Assembly: GCF_002157835.1 (NCBI RefSeq)
Contig: NZ_CP020809.1
Span: 5,146,001-5,210,000 of the forward strand
Length of the DNA: 64,000 nucleotides
Direction: 5' to 3'
DNA from: Mycobacterium dioxanotrophicus
GTDB lineage: Bacteria > Actinomycetota > Actinomycetes > Mycobacteriales > Mycobacteriaceae
Shown here in pieces: positions 28,257-35,955 of this stretch (positions are counted from its first letter, which is position 1; each line of letters opens with the position of its first letter). The position numbers were made by a program, and so were the translations under genes. The notes under the pieces are model-generated. The model searched no databases and was not told the origin of the DNA. It was given only the letters and a program-made list of their open reading frames with translations.

Positions 28257-29978
28257 CTACGGAAGGGGCGGAGTTCGCGGCGGCACGGTACGCCGGTTCC
28301 CGGTCGCCTCGAAGGCCGCGGCCACGGACAACAGCGCGGTGTCGTCGTAGGCCCGGCCCGCGAAGGTCAGGCCGACCGGCATACCGATGTCGGCCATGGT
28401 GCCCATTGGTACGGTCACCGTGGGAATGCCCAGGTGTCGCGGCACCAGGTTGCCGTTGGCCACCCACACCCCGTTGCGCCAGCCGAGATCTGCCGAGGCT
28501 TCGTTGACGTCCATGTCGGCGGGACCGACGTCGGCGACGGTCGGGAAGATCACCGCGTCGAGGCCGAGTTCGGTCATCCACTCTTCGAGATCGATCCGGC
28601 GGGTTTCCTCCAGTCCCCGCAGGCCCTCCTCGATGTGCGGGATCTTGGTGAAGTCCTCGATCGGATGCTCCCGGATGAAGTCGGGATAGGTGGTGATGTC
28701 GTCGCCGAAACCCTCCGCGCGATCCGGCAGCGCACCGACGGGGTGAACCCAGATGAGCGCGCCGTCGACGTCGGCGAGCCGATTGAGCTTCGGGTCGTCG
28801 TTGGCCCGCAGGAAGTCGTCCCAGGACCACGCCGACAGATCGAGGATCTCGCGGTCCAGGAACTCCTTGCTGATCAGGCCGCGGGTGCGCACGGTCGGCG
28901 CGCCTGGCCGGTCCCCTTCGTAGTTGGAGACCACCGGGAAGTCGACGAGCACGACCTCGGCTCCGGCGGCCTGCAGATCCGCCGTGGCCGCGTTGAACAA
29001 GTCGATGACGGACTGGCGGGTTTCGATCCTCTGCCCGGTGGCACCGCCGATACCAGGATGTTCGCTCGTCCCGGCCTCGGGGTCGGCGTTGACGTACATT
29101 CTCGGGACACCGAACTTCTTGCCCGACAACGTGTTCCGCGCTACTTCACGGCTCTCCGGCGCCAGCGACGGGTACGACGCGGGCCGCACGTCCGACGCCT
29201 TGGGGATCTCGATCCACGGCTGCACCCGCCAGAAGTCTCCACGGGGGTCGGGATCGTCGGCGACGATGATGTCGAGCACCTCGAACAGGTCGGCCATCGT
29301 CCGGGTATGCGGTACGACGACGTCCATGGTGGGCACCAGCGGCCAGTTGCCGCGCACCGAGATGACCCCGCGCGACGGGGTGTAGGCACACAGGGCGTTG
29401 TTGGTCGCCGGTGCCCGTCCGCTCGACCAGGTCTCCTCCCCCAAGCCGAACGCCGCGAAGCTCGCGGCGGTCGCCGTCCCCGAGCCGTTGGACGAGCCCG
29501 AGCCGAATGCCGAGGTGAGGTAGTCGCGGTTGTAGGGGCTTTCGGCGCGTCCGTACACCCCGCGCTGCATACCGCCGTTGGCCATCGGCGGCATGTTGGT
29601 CAGGCCGATCAGCACCGCACCAGCGGTACGCAACCGCTCTATGGTGAATGCGTCGCGCTGCGCCACCAGATGTTCGAACGCATGTGCGCCGGCCGCGGCG
29701 GTGAGCCCTTTCGCCAGGTAACTGTCCTTCGCCGTATACGGGATGCCGTCGAGCGGTCCGAGCGTCTGCCCGTGGGCACGTCGCTGATCGGAGGCCCGGG
29801 CATCGGCCAAGGCATCGGGATTCATCACCACGAGCGCGTTCAGCCGGGGGCCGTTGCGGTCGTAGGCGTCGATTCGCTCGAGGTAGCGCCGCACCAATTC
29901 TTCGCTGGTCACCGAGCCGTCTTCGAGCGCGCGACGCAGCTGCGCAATGCCGGCCTCCACAACATCAAAGCGCGTCAC
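28257..29978 (-). CDS. Amidase-signature family hydrolase
   Basis: A 573-aa amidase-signature enzyme. The catalytic Lys is in PYTAKDSY (Lys84), the Ser-rich loop is FGSGSSNGSGTATA (about 158-171), and the region carrying the nucleophilic Ser reads EETWSSGRAPA, a variant of the usual DTGGSIRxPA. The length suits stand-alone aliphatic or aryl amidases rather than GatA. It precedes the agmatine-deiminase gene in the same operon, which suggests a shared amide or guanidine breakdown pathway; the substrate is unknown. Confidence 0.85.
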   Translation of the reverse strand: MTRFDVVEAGIAQLRRALEDGSVTSEELVRRYLERIDAYDRNGPRLNALVVMNPDALADARASDQRRAHGQTLGPLDGIPYTAKDSYLAKGLTAAAGAHAFEHLVAQRDAFTIERLRTAGAVLIGLTNMPPMANGGMQRGVYGRAESPYNRDYLTSAFGSGSSNGSGTATAASFAAFGLGEETWSSGRAPATNNALCAYTPSRGVISVRGNWPLVPTMDVVVPHTRTMADLFEVLDIIVADDPDPRGDFWRVQPWIEIPKASDVRPASYPSLAPESREVARNTLSGKKFGVPRMYVNADPEAGTSEHPGIGGATGQRIETRQSVIDLFNAATADLQAAGAEVVLVDFPVVSNYEGDRPGAPTVRTRGLISKEFLDREILDLSAWSWDDFLRANDDPKLNRLADVDGALIWVHPVGALPDRAEGFGDDITTYPDFIREHPIEDFTKIPHIEEGLRGLEETRRIDLEEWMTELGLDAVIFPTVADVGPADMDVNEASADLGWRNGVWVANGNLVPRHLGIPTVTVPMGTMADIGMPVGLTFAGRAYDDTALLSVAAAFEATGNRRTVPPRTPPLP

Positions 29979-30652
29979 CGGGAAACCGTCCTTCCAGGGT
30001 CCGTCGATCCGGCATTCGCGCTGAGCGCACGCCGGGTGTGGCTAGACCCTAATTGGTGGCGCAGCTGCGCGAAGGCGTTTACCGTGACGTTCCGGTCACC
30101 GGACACCCGTCTTGTGAAGGACCGAACGTGCTGCTCAACCGGCATCTGAGGCCGGCATGCCGCGGAACCCGCGCTCACGGGTCCGATCGCGCACTTCGGC
30201 CGGCACCCCGTTCGCATGCGGCCACGCGACGAGAGCGAGGAATATCTTTCAGACTTCCGATAACCCTTGCAGATGAGCATATTTCGATGGACACATGACT
30301 AATAGTGTTGACAGTTCTCATATTCCGTCTACCCCCACCGCATTCGGCAGGGGACATTCAGCGGTAAACAGAAAGCCGCGCCATTATCAGGTCATCCTGA
30401 TATTTACCTGTGTATCAATAGCTTTCGTGCGACAATGCGTTCGGTGCGATCGATTCTCATGCGTCCCAACAGCTCAACACGTGTCAACCAGGGATGTCAG
30501 TGCAGGCCAGCGACGATTGCGAGGGAATTTTTCGCGGCGGTGTAACGGTGACGGCGTAACGACCGATATCAATTCCGTCGATGGTGGACACCCGTGATGG
30601 TGTCGAGACCGCGACAACACCCGAATAATCCATGATTGGAGTGGTTATCCGC
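29979..30652. other. Long AT-richer intergenic region between divergent genes
   Basis: A 674-bp stretch with no convincing gene, between the amidase start (-) and the secreted repeat protein (+). It is noticeably AT-richer than its surroundings from about 30240 to 30460 and contains a perfect inverted repeat at 30385-30402. It presumably holds promoters for both directions and possibly a long leader for the secreted protein. Confidence 0.7.
30385..30402. promoter_or_regulatory. Operator-like inverted repeat
   Basis: TATCAGG-tcat-CCTGATA, perfect 7-bp arms in an AT-rich promoter-like region, about 250 bp upstream of the secreted repeat protein. The regulator is unknown. Confidence 0.4.
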
Positions 30653-31318
30653 ATGAGCAAGACTAGGCGTAACGGAGTTGCATTTGGCCTCGGCATGGGC
30701 GCTACCGCGCTGCTCGCCGCCGGACTGATTCCGCTTGCGACCGCCGGCGCTGCCTGGGCCGATAACGGTGTGTCGGGTGGCGCCGACGGCGGCGTGAGCA
30801 CCCCGGTCGGCGGCGGCAATGTCGAAGGCGGGTCGAGCGTCGAATTGCCCAACCCGTTCCACCCGTTCGCTCCCGCGGGAGTTTCCGGTGATACCAACGC
30901 CGGCGGTGGCGTCAACACCCCGATCGGCGGCGGCAACGTCGAAGGCGGAACCGGTGTCAACCTGCCCAACCCGCTCAACCCGTTCGCCCCCGCAGGCGTC
31001 TCCACCAACACCGGCGGCGGCGTGAACACCCCGATCGGCGGCGGCAACGTCGAAGGCGGAACCGGTGTCAACCTGCCCAACCCGCTCAACCCGTTCGCCC
31101 CCGCAGGCGTCTCCGGTGACACCAACGCCGGCGGCGGCGTCAACACCCCGATCGGCGGCGGCAACGTCGAAGGCGGAACCGGTGTCAACCTGCCCAACCC
31201 GCTCAACCCGTTCGCCCCCGCAGGCGTCTCCACCAACACCGGAGTCGAAGGTGGCGTGAACACCCCCGTCGGCGATGCCGGTGTCGACGGTGGCGTCAAC
31301 GCGGGCATCGGCCGCTAA
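30653..31318 (+). CDS. Secreted repeat protein (PNPLNPFAPAGVS repeats)
   Basis: A 221-aa exported protein. A Sec-type signal (KTRRN, then a hydrophobic stretch ending LATAGAAWA) would be cleaved before DNGVSG. The mature part is four tandem units of alternating 39 and 37 residues, each with TPIGGGNVEGG and LPNPLNPFAPAGVS, then a short Gly/Val/Asp tail. There is no lipobox, sorting signal, Cys or enzyme motif, so it is probably a structural or cell-envelope-associated secreted protein. ATG at 30653 has GGAG 11 bases upstream. A strong terminator follows. Units 2-4 are almost identical in DNA, so copy number may vary between strains. Confidence 0.8.
   Translation: MSKTRRNGVAFGLGMGATALLAAGLIPLATAGAAWADNGVSGGADGGVSTPVGGGNVEGGSSVELPNPFHPFAPAGVSGDTNAGGGVNTPIGGGNVEGGTGVNLPNPLNPFAPAGVSTNTGGGVNTPIGGGNVEGGTGVNLPNPLNPFAPAGVSGDTNAGGGVNTPIGGGNVEGGTGVNLPNPLNPFAPAGVSTNTGVEGGVNTPVGDAGVDGGVNAGIGR
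30788..31243 (+). repeat. Coding tandem repeat, four units (117/111 bp alternating)
   Basis: Units 30788-30904, 30905-31015, 31016-31132 and 31133-31243 alternate between 39- and 37-residue forms that differ in the linker (GVSGDTNAG or GVSTNTG), making a 228-bp higher-order period. Units 2-4 are nearly identical; unit 1 is diverged. Confidence 0.9.
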
Positions 31319-31332
31319 GCGCACACGCTGAG

Positions 31333-31372
31333 CCAAAAGGCCAGGGACCCTGCGGGGTTTCTGGCCTTTTGG
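31333..31372 (+). terminator. Intrinsic terminator-like hairpin
   Basis: Perfect 12-bp stem (31333-31344 with 31361-31372), 16-nt loop, starting 14 bp after the secreted protein stop. The 3' arm contains TTTT; no further T-tract. Confidence 0.8.
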
Positions 31373-31514
31373 GCGTCGAGAGGCCTTGCGTGGTTGGGCG
31401 GTGAGCGGTATTCGCAGCCGCCAGAACGGCAGCAGAACGTGAGAGGTGTTGGTCGCCAGCACTATTCACAGTCATGACCGAAATCGCAGCGTGCGCGAAA
31501 CGAGCGGCGGCAAG

Positions 31515-31543
31515 TTGACGCGAGTGTTCGTGAGGTGTACACC
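31515..31543 (+). promoter_or_regulatory. Candidate promoter for the M-box transcript
   Basis: TTGACG (31515-31520), 17-bp spacer, TACACC (31538-31543). The expected start, about 31550, lies immediately before the riboswitch P1 helix. The -10 match is modest. Confidence 0.45.
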
Positions 31544-31553
31544 TGTAACGCAA

Positions 31554-31721
31554 GCACCTCGTTGGGCGAGGCGTCTGCATGGACACAGGCCACTGACCCC
31601 GAACGTCGAGAGACGCCCCCGGTCAGGACAGCTCCTCCCGGCTTAAGGGTTGAGCCCAAGTGGCTTTCGGATTCCGATCCGAATACGCCGTGCAGTGCCG
31701 AAGCTGTGACGAGAGGGGTGC
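31554..31721 (+). ncRNA. M-box (ykoK-type) Mg2+ riboswitch
   Basis: The sequence follows the M-box consensus step by step: P1 5' strand GCACCTCGT (31554-31562), then TTGGGCGAGGC, GACACAGGCCACTGACCCC, the AACGTCGAGAGACGCC hairpin loop region, GGTCAGGACAG, a GGGTTGAGCCC segment, and the 3' core GTGCAGTGCCGAAGCTGTGACGAG. The 3' P1 strand ACGAG (31709-31713) and GGTGC (31717-31721) pairs back to the 5' end. M-boxes fold on Mg2+ and turn downstream expression off when Mg2+ is plentiful. In M. tuberculosis one lies ahead of the small gene Rv1535, and here a 61-aa gene follows. I assigned it by recalled consensus, not a covariance search. Confidence 0.85.
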
Positions 31722-31981
31722 ATCCGGCCGCTCCGCGGTCCGATCCACTCCTATGTGCCCAACACCGGCGCCCACGCGCGCCACGGCCCTGAGGAGGTGA
31801 GGACGATTAGTAGTGGGGAAAGTCCCTATCCCAGTCCTATTCCGTTCCATCCGGCCAGGGCACGAGTCATTCACAGCTGATCCACGGCGCAAGACAATCC
31901 GCTCGATCGGATAGATCTCCTCTGTGCCAAGGTGATTGATGCTCGCGTACCGCTGGATGCTGCCCATGAGGAGAAGGCCCG

Positions 31982-32167
31982 ATGTCCTTCGTAGCAATCC
32001 ACAACACGTTTCGCCTCAACCGCCGGCCGCGTTCCGGCACAGGCGCGATCGGCCGGCTGTGGGCCCGCCGAAACCTCACTGCAGAGGAACGCGCCAACCT
32101 GCATGCGCTGACCACCACTCCCCTCGCGGTCATCACGGCCTCGTTGGGCGGCCACCCGACCGTATGA
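31982..32167 (+). CDS. Small basic protein downstream of the M-box (Rv1535-like position)
   Basis: A 61-aa, arginine-rich soluble protein (RLNRRPRSGTGAIGRLWARR, then NLTAEERANLHALTT). GAGGAGAAGG lies six bases before the ATG, a strong ribosome binding site. It is the first well-supported gene after the M-box, about 260 bp downstream, and ends before a strong hairpin. By position it corresponds to Rv1535 of M. tuberculosis, a small protein of unknown function controlled by an M-box; sequence homology was not checked. Expression is predicted to rise when Mg2+ is scarce. An overlapping out-of-frame ORF (31936-32253) is judged a shadow. Confidence 0.7.
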   Translation: MSFVAIHNTFRLNRRPRSGTGAIGRLWARRNLTAEERANLHALTTTPLAVITASLGGHPTV

Positions 32168-32177
32168 GCCGACTATT

Positions 32178-32216
32178 CGGCAGCGGTGCAACGGTTTTCC
32201 CGCTGCACCGCTGCCG
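32178..32216. terminator. Bidirectional hairpin between convergent transcripts
   Basis: Perfect 13-bp stem (32178-32190 with 32204-32216), 13-nt loop containing TTTT, located between the small M-box gene (+) and the NRAMP gene (-). Confidence 0.75.
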
Positions 32217-32242
32217 CAGCACGTGTTCCCGGCCGTCACACG

Positions 32243-33877
32243 TCAGTGCGTGAGCTGAACCGCCTTGACGATCAACAGGACTGCTCCGATCACCAGGTAG
32301 CTGCGCAGTGCGATCATGCCCAACCGCGTCCCCGGCGACCACTTCACCGGCTCCAGCAAGGTCAACGGCGGCATGCGCCAGGTGCTCTTGTCGGCACCGG
32401 CCAGCTTGCCGATGAGCGCCTCCCGCTCCAATGGCCGCCCATGGCGCCGTGACATCCACCGCAACACCACGGTGGCACTCACTCCGAACACAACCAATGC
32501 CAGCCCCAGGTACTCCGCGACCGAGACCACGTCGACATTCGGGAACAGCGTGGTGGCCATCAAGATGCCCGACAGCAACAACAATGTCCCGACGATCACC
32601 GCCGCAACACCGTTGAGCCACGGACGGTTTACCCACGGCCCCAACACTTCCCGGTCGTTGCACAGGAGCAGCAGGAACACGCTGGCGCTCGGTAGCAGCA
32701 GCCCCGCCAGTGCCTGCACGGCGGTGGTGATCAGGCCGAGCGGCGCACCCGGGATCAGCACAATGATCGCCGCCAGTGCCACCATCGCGGTATAGGACAG
32801 GTAGAACGGCTTGGCGTCGGAGAAGCCGCGGTGCAGGGAATGCTTGAGCCCGAACACATCACCAAAGGCGTAGCTCGCCGACAGCGTCACCGCCGCGGCG
32901 CCGACGATCGAAGCGTCGAGCAGCACGATCGCGAACAGGCCGCCGAGAATCGAACTGCTCTGGCCGAGAAGGTGAGCGATGTCGCCCGCGTCGAGGAAAC
33001 TGCCGATCGCGCCGGCGGATCGCCCGGCCCAGTCACCGGTCATCACAAGCGCCGCGGCGCCGAGGACGACGACGACCGCGCCCAAGGCCGTGTCGACCCG
33101 CTCGTAGGAGATGAACCTCGGCGTGATCCGCTTGTCGACGATGTTGGACTGCTGGAAGAACAGTTGCCACGGCGCGACGGTGGTGCCGACGATGGCGATG
33201 ATCAGCAACACCGCGTCGGAACTTATCCCGCCGGAGATATGGGGAACCACAAAGGATTTCGCCGCCCGTCCCCACTGCGGGTCCGACATGAGCAGCATCG
33301 GGATCTGCAACAGGGTGATCGCGATGAAGACGAACATCATCCGCTCCCAACGCCGGAAGCTGCCGGTCGCCATGATCGCGATGAGCGCGACGGCCGACGT
33401 CGGCACGACGATGTATTTGGACAGCCCGATGTAGTCGGCGGCCAGGCTGATCCCGATGAATTCGGTGACCAGCGTGAGAAAGTTCAGCAGGAACAGATCG
33501 CCGACCGAGAACCAGCCCCATCCGCGGCCGAAGCGTTCGTTGATCAGGCGCGCGTGCCCGACTCCGGTGACCGCGCCGAGCCGCACGACCATCTCCTGGT
33601 TGACGATGAGCACAGGAATGAGCAGCAACAGGACCCACAGCAGGCTGTAGCCGTAGTTCTGACCGGCTTGCGCGTAGGTGGCCACACCGCCGGCGTCGTT
33701 GTCGCCGACCATGACGATGAGGCCCGGGCCGACGATGGCCAGCAGGGTGAGCAGTCGGGTGCGCAGGGTGCGGGGCCGGTCGGGATCGTTGACGTTGATG
33801 CGCCCGAATGCGCCCTCGATATCGCCGAGGTGCGCCGAGTCGAGCACCGCGGTGTGCGGCGTGTTGTTGGTCGTCAC
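32243..33877 (-). CDS. NRAMP-family divalent cation transporter with altered metal site (possible Mg2+ transporter)
   Basis: About 544 aa with 11-12 membrane helices of the NRAMP/SLC11 fold. Helix 1 aligns with the canonical DPGN metal motif but reads GDNDAGGVATYAQAG, keeping Asp and losing Pro and Asn. Helix 6 aligns with MPHN but reads GTTVAPWQLFF, replacing the metal-binding Met by Ala. Loss of that Met is a feature of the NRAMP-related Mg2+ transporters. GTG at 33877 overlaps the stop of the MgtE-like gene by one base, so the two are made together. A Mn2+/Fe2+ role is less likely given the site, but the substrate is not proven. Confidence 0.82.
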   Translation of the reverse strand: MTTNNTPHTAVLDSAHLGDIEGAFGRINVNDPDRPRTLRTRLLTLLAIVGPGLIVMVGDNDAGGVATYAQAGQNYGYSLLWVLLLLIPVLIVNQEMVVRLGAVTGVGHARLINERFGRGWGWFSVGDLFLLNFLTLVTEFIGISLAADYIGLSKYIVVPTSAVALIAIMATGSFRRWERMMFVFIAITLLQIPMLLMSDPQWGRAAKSFVVPHISGGISSDAVLLIIAIVGTTVAPWQLFFQQSNIVDKRITPRFISYERVDTALGAVVVVLGAAALVMTGDWAGRSAGAIGSFLDAGDIAHLLGQSSSILGGLFAIVLLDASIVGAAAVTLSASYAFGDVFGLKHSLHRGFSDAKPFYLSYTAMVALAAIIVLIPGAPLGLITTAVQALAGLLLPSASVFLLLLCNDREVLGPWVNRPWLNGVAAVIVGTLLLLSGILMATTLFPNVDVVSVAEYLGLALVVFGVSATVVLRWMSRRHGRPLEREALIGKLAGADKSTWRMPPLTLLEPVKWSPGTRLGMIALRSYLVIGAVLLIVKAVQLTH

Positions 33878-35202
33878 TAGTCGTGGGCTCCGGTGACCGT
33901 CGGGCTCTGGTCGCCGGCATCGCGCACCGGACGCGCAGCCGGTTCTCGGCGCCGCCAATCCTCGGGAATGGTCGCTTCGAGCACATCGTCGACCGTGACG
34001 ACGCCCAGCACGCGGTCGTTGTCGTCGACAACGGGAACCAGATAGAGGTTGTAATCGGCCATCAGCAGCGCGACATCGGTGAGGTCCGCGTCGGCGTTGA
34101 CCCGGACGGGATCGGCGTCCATCACCTCGGTGACCGCCGTCGCCGGCGCGACCTGCAGCAGCGCGATCACCGAAACAACTCCTGCCAGGTGCTGATCCTG
34201 TTCCAGCACATGGACTTTCAGCAGCGCCTCGGGCTGGATGGTCGTGGCGGCACCGATCGAGGCGAGCGCCTCGGCTGCGGTGGTGGTACGCGCGCACGAG
34301 ACGTAGTCGACGTTCATCAACCCGCCCGCGCTGTCGGGGCTGAAGCCCATCAACGTCAGCACTTTGGTGCGATGCGGAGCAGGCATGAGGTCCAGCACGT
34401 GCCGCCGGCGTGACTGCTTGAGATCCGCGATGGTGTCGGCGGCATCGTCGGCGCGCATGCGACCCAGCAGCGTGGCGACGTCGGCGTCGGACATGTCCCC
34501 CAGCAGGCGGCTGGCCTTGTCCGGATCCAACTCCTCGAAGACGTCGGCTTCCAGCTCCGGATCACTGCGCACCCGCTCGAGGATCTCCCCGCTCTCGGCC
34601 CGATCGGCGTCCTCGATGAGGTCGGCAATCTGAGCCGGCTTGAGGTTTCCGACCCGGCCGGAGATCCGACGTACGGCGACCGAGCGATGATGGCCGATCA
34701 AGGGCTCGAACGCTTTCCAGTCCCGGGCCGCATGCCCGCCCGACCCCTTGATGAGACCGAAGAACCGCGCAGGGCGACGGGTGTCGACCCGGGTCAGCAC
34801 CCACCCCTCGCCGGAGCTCTCCAGTTCGACGTCGTAGGCACGGACCAGGTCGGCGGCTGCCACATCGATCAGCCGGTGATCGAGCACGTCCGCCTGCAGC
34901 AGCACCTCGCCGTCACGGCGTTCGAAACCGCGAAGGTTGATCTTGTTCTTGGCGAGTACAACTCGCCCCGGCGCCAACTCCTCGACTGCGTCTGTTCCGA
35001 CGAATACCGCGCGACTGCCGACTCCGACGACCAGGCCGGTCACCATGGGATACGTGTCGGCCCCGCGCAGGCGGACGATGACGTCCTCGACCTTGCCGAC
35101 CGCCTCACCGGACCGGCTCACCAGCGGCGCCCGCAACAGCTGGGAGAGGTGTATTACCGGCTGGCCGGCGCCCGACACCTCTACCGCGTCCAGCTCACTC
35201 AT
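33877..35202 (-). CDS. PRC-barrel + MgtE N-domain + CBS protein without transporter domain
   Basis: A 441-aa soluble protein. The N-terminal part reads as two PRC-barrel-like segments (SRSGEAVGKVEDVIVRL, then LINKD-type residues in ADLVRAYDVEL). Next is the MgtE intracellular N superhelix (EELDPDKASRLLGDMSDADV and MRADDAADTIADL), then two CBS repeats (about 290-420). In classical MgtE these cytosolic domains sense Mg2+ and gate five membrane helices; those helices are absent here. The gene is coupled by stop/start overlap to an NRAMP transporter, which may supply the pore. AGGAG six bases before the ATG supports the start. Confidence 0.85.
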   Translation of the reverse strand: MSELDAVEVSGAGQPVIHLSQLLRAPLVSRSGEAVGKVEDVIVRLRGADTYPMVTGLVVGVGSRAVFVGTDAVEELAPGRVVLAKNKINLRGFERRDGEVLLQADVLDHRLIDVAAADLVRAYDVELESSGEGWVLTRVDTRRPARFFGLIKGSGGHAARDWKAFEPLIGHHRSVAVRRISGRVGNLKPAQIADLIEDADRAESGEILERVRSDPELEADVFEELDPDKASRLLGDMSDADVATLLGRMRADDAADTIADLKQSRRRHVLDLMPAPHRTKVLTLMGFSPDSAGGLMNVDYVSCARTTTAAEALASIGAATTIQPEALLKVHVLEQDQHLAGVVSVIALLQVAPATAVTEVMDADPVRVNADADLTDVALLMADYNLYLVPVVDDNDRVLGVVTVDDVLEATIPEDWRRREPAARPVRDAGDQSPTVTGAHD

Positions 35203-35432
35203 CGGTGCTCCTCGAAGCTAGTCAGGACTGGAGAATCCACTCGGGCACTGCCGGAACCCGCGTGCTCCCAACGTCATTGGCCGCCCGCGGTGAGTCGTGT
35301 CGCCGATGCCCGAATGGATGCGGTGCCGCGGGCAGACCCGCGACAACCGTGCGTTTATTCAAATGGTTCTACAAGTGTATTACCGAACGTACGGTAGCAG
35401 ACCGCCCCGGTCGGTGCATCTCAGCGAGCGGC

Positions 35433-35459
35433 TGTCACACATGCCGGTCCTGAGGTGTC
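35433..35459 (+). promoter_or_regulatory. ECF41-type sigma factor promoter
   Basis: TGTCACA (35433-35439), 16-bp spacer, TGTC (35456-35459). This matches the ECF41 consensus TGTCACA-N16-CGTC at all but one base and lies 47 bp before the DoxX start, upstream of a sigma factor of that type, suggesting autoregulation. Confidence 0.6.
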
Positions 35460-35506
35460 GAACAAGTAGAAGCACATTCACCGATCACACCGAACAGGGC
35501 ATCGAC

Positions 35507-35932
35507 ATGACTGCACTCACCACACTGCGCCGCACGTCCACACGTGCGGTCGCCTACTGGATCACGACCGGCCTGCTCGCCGCCGAACTGATCGTCGGCG
35601 GCATCTGGGACATCCTGCGCATCCCACTGGCCCGCGACGTTGTCGTCGACCTCGGATATCCGACGTACCTGATGGTGATCCTGGGAACCTGGAAACTGCT
35701 GGGCGGGGCCGCGGTCCTGGTGCCGGGCTATCCCGTACTCAAGGAGTGGGCATACGCCGGGGCCTTCTTCGTGTTCTCCGGCGCGATGGTCTCGCACTTG
35801 ACCACGGGCAAGGACCTGCAGGAGCTTGGAGTCCTGGCCGTCGCGCTCGCACTCGTCGTCGCGTCGTGGGCGTTGCGTCCACCATCCCGCCGCGTCAGCG
35901 GCTCCACCGGCCGGTCGGTGTCCGGCCCATGA
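35507..35932 (+). CDS. DoxX family membrane protein
   Basis: About 141 aa with four hydrophobic helices: WITTGLLAAELIVGGIWDIL, YLMVILGTWKLLGGAAVLVP, YAGAFFVFSGAMVSHL and LGVLAVALALVVASWAL. This is the DoxX/DoxX-like layout. Family members are linked to quinone or thiol redox stress at the membrane. The stop overlaps an ATG in the sigma-factor reading frame (ATGA), and ECF41-type sigma factors are commonly encoded beside DoxX or oxidoreductase genes. The start at 35507 opens the conserved part. Confidence 0.82.
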   Translation: MTALTTLRRTSTRAVAYWITTGLLAAELIVGGIWDILRIPLARDVVVDLGYPTYLMVILGTWKLLGGAAVLVPGYPVLKEWAYAGAFFVFSGAMVSHLTTGKDLQELGVLAVALALVVASWALRPPSRRVSGSTGRSVSGP

Positions 35933-35955
35933 CAGCGGCAAAGGAGTCCCACGCC

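Noticed and set aside
28245..30149. 634-aa plus-strand ORF opposite the amidase
   Set aside because: Antisense shadow; the amidase on the minus strand has full catalytic motifs.
30484..31462. Two long minus-strand ORFs (274 and 297 aa) antisense to the secreted repeat protein
   Set aside because: They mirror the tandem repeats; lack of stops follows from repetition of GC-rich units. The plus-strand frame has a signal peptide, ribosome binding site and terminator.
31535..31792. 85-aa ORF across the M-box
   Set aside because: Covers the structured riboswitch; no ribosome binding site and low-complexity sequence.
31936..32253. 105-aa plus-strand ORF overlapping the 61-aa M-box gene in another frame
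   Set aside because: Pro/His/Arg-rich shadow translation; the 61-aa frame has the better ribosome binding site and ends before the hairpin.
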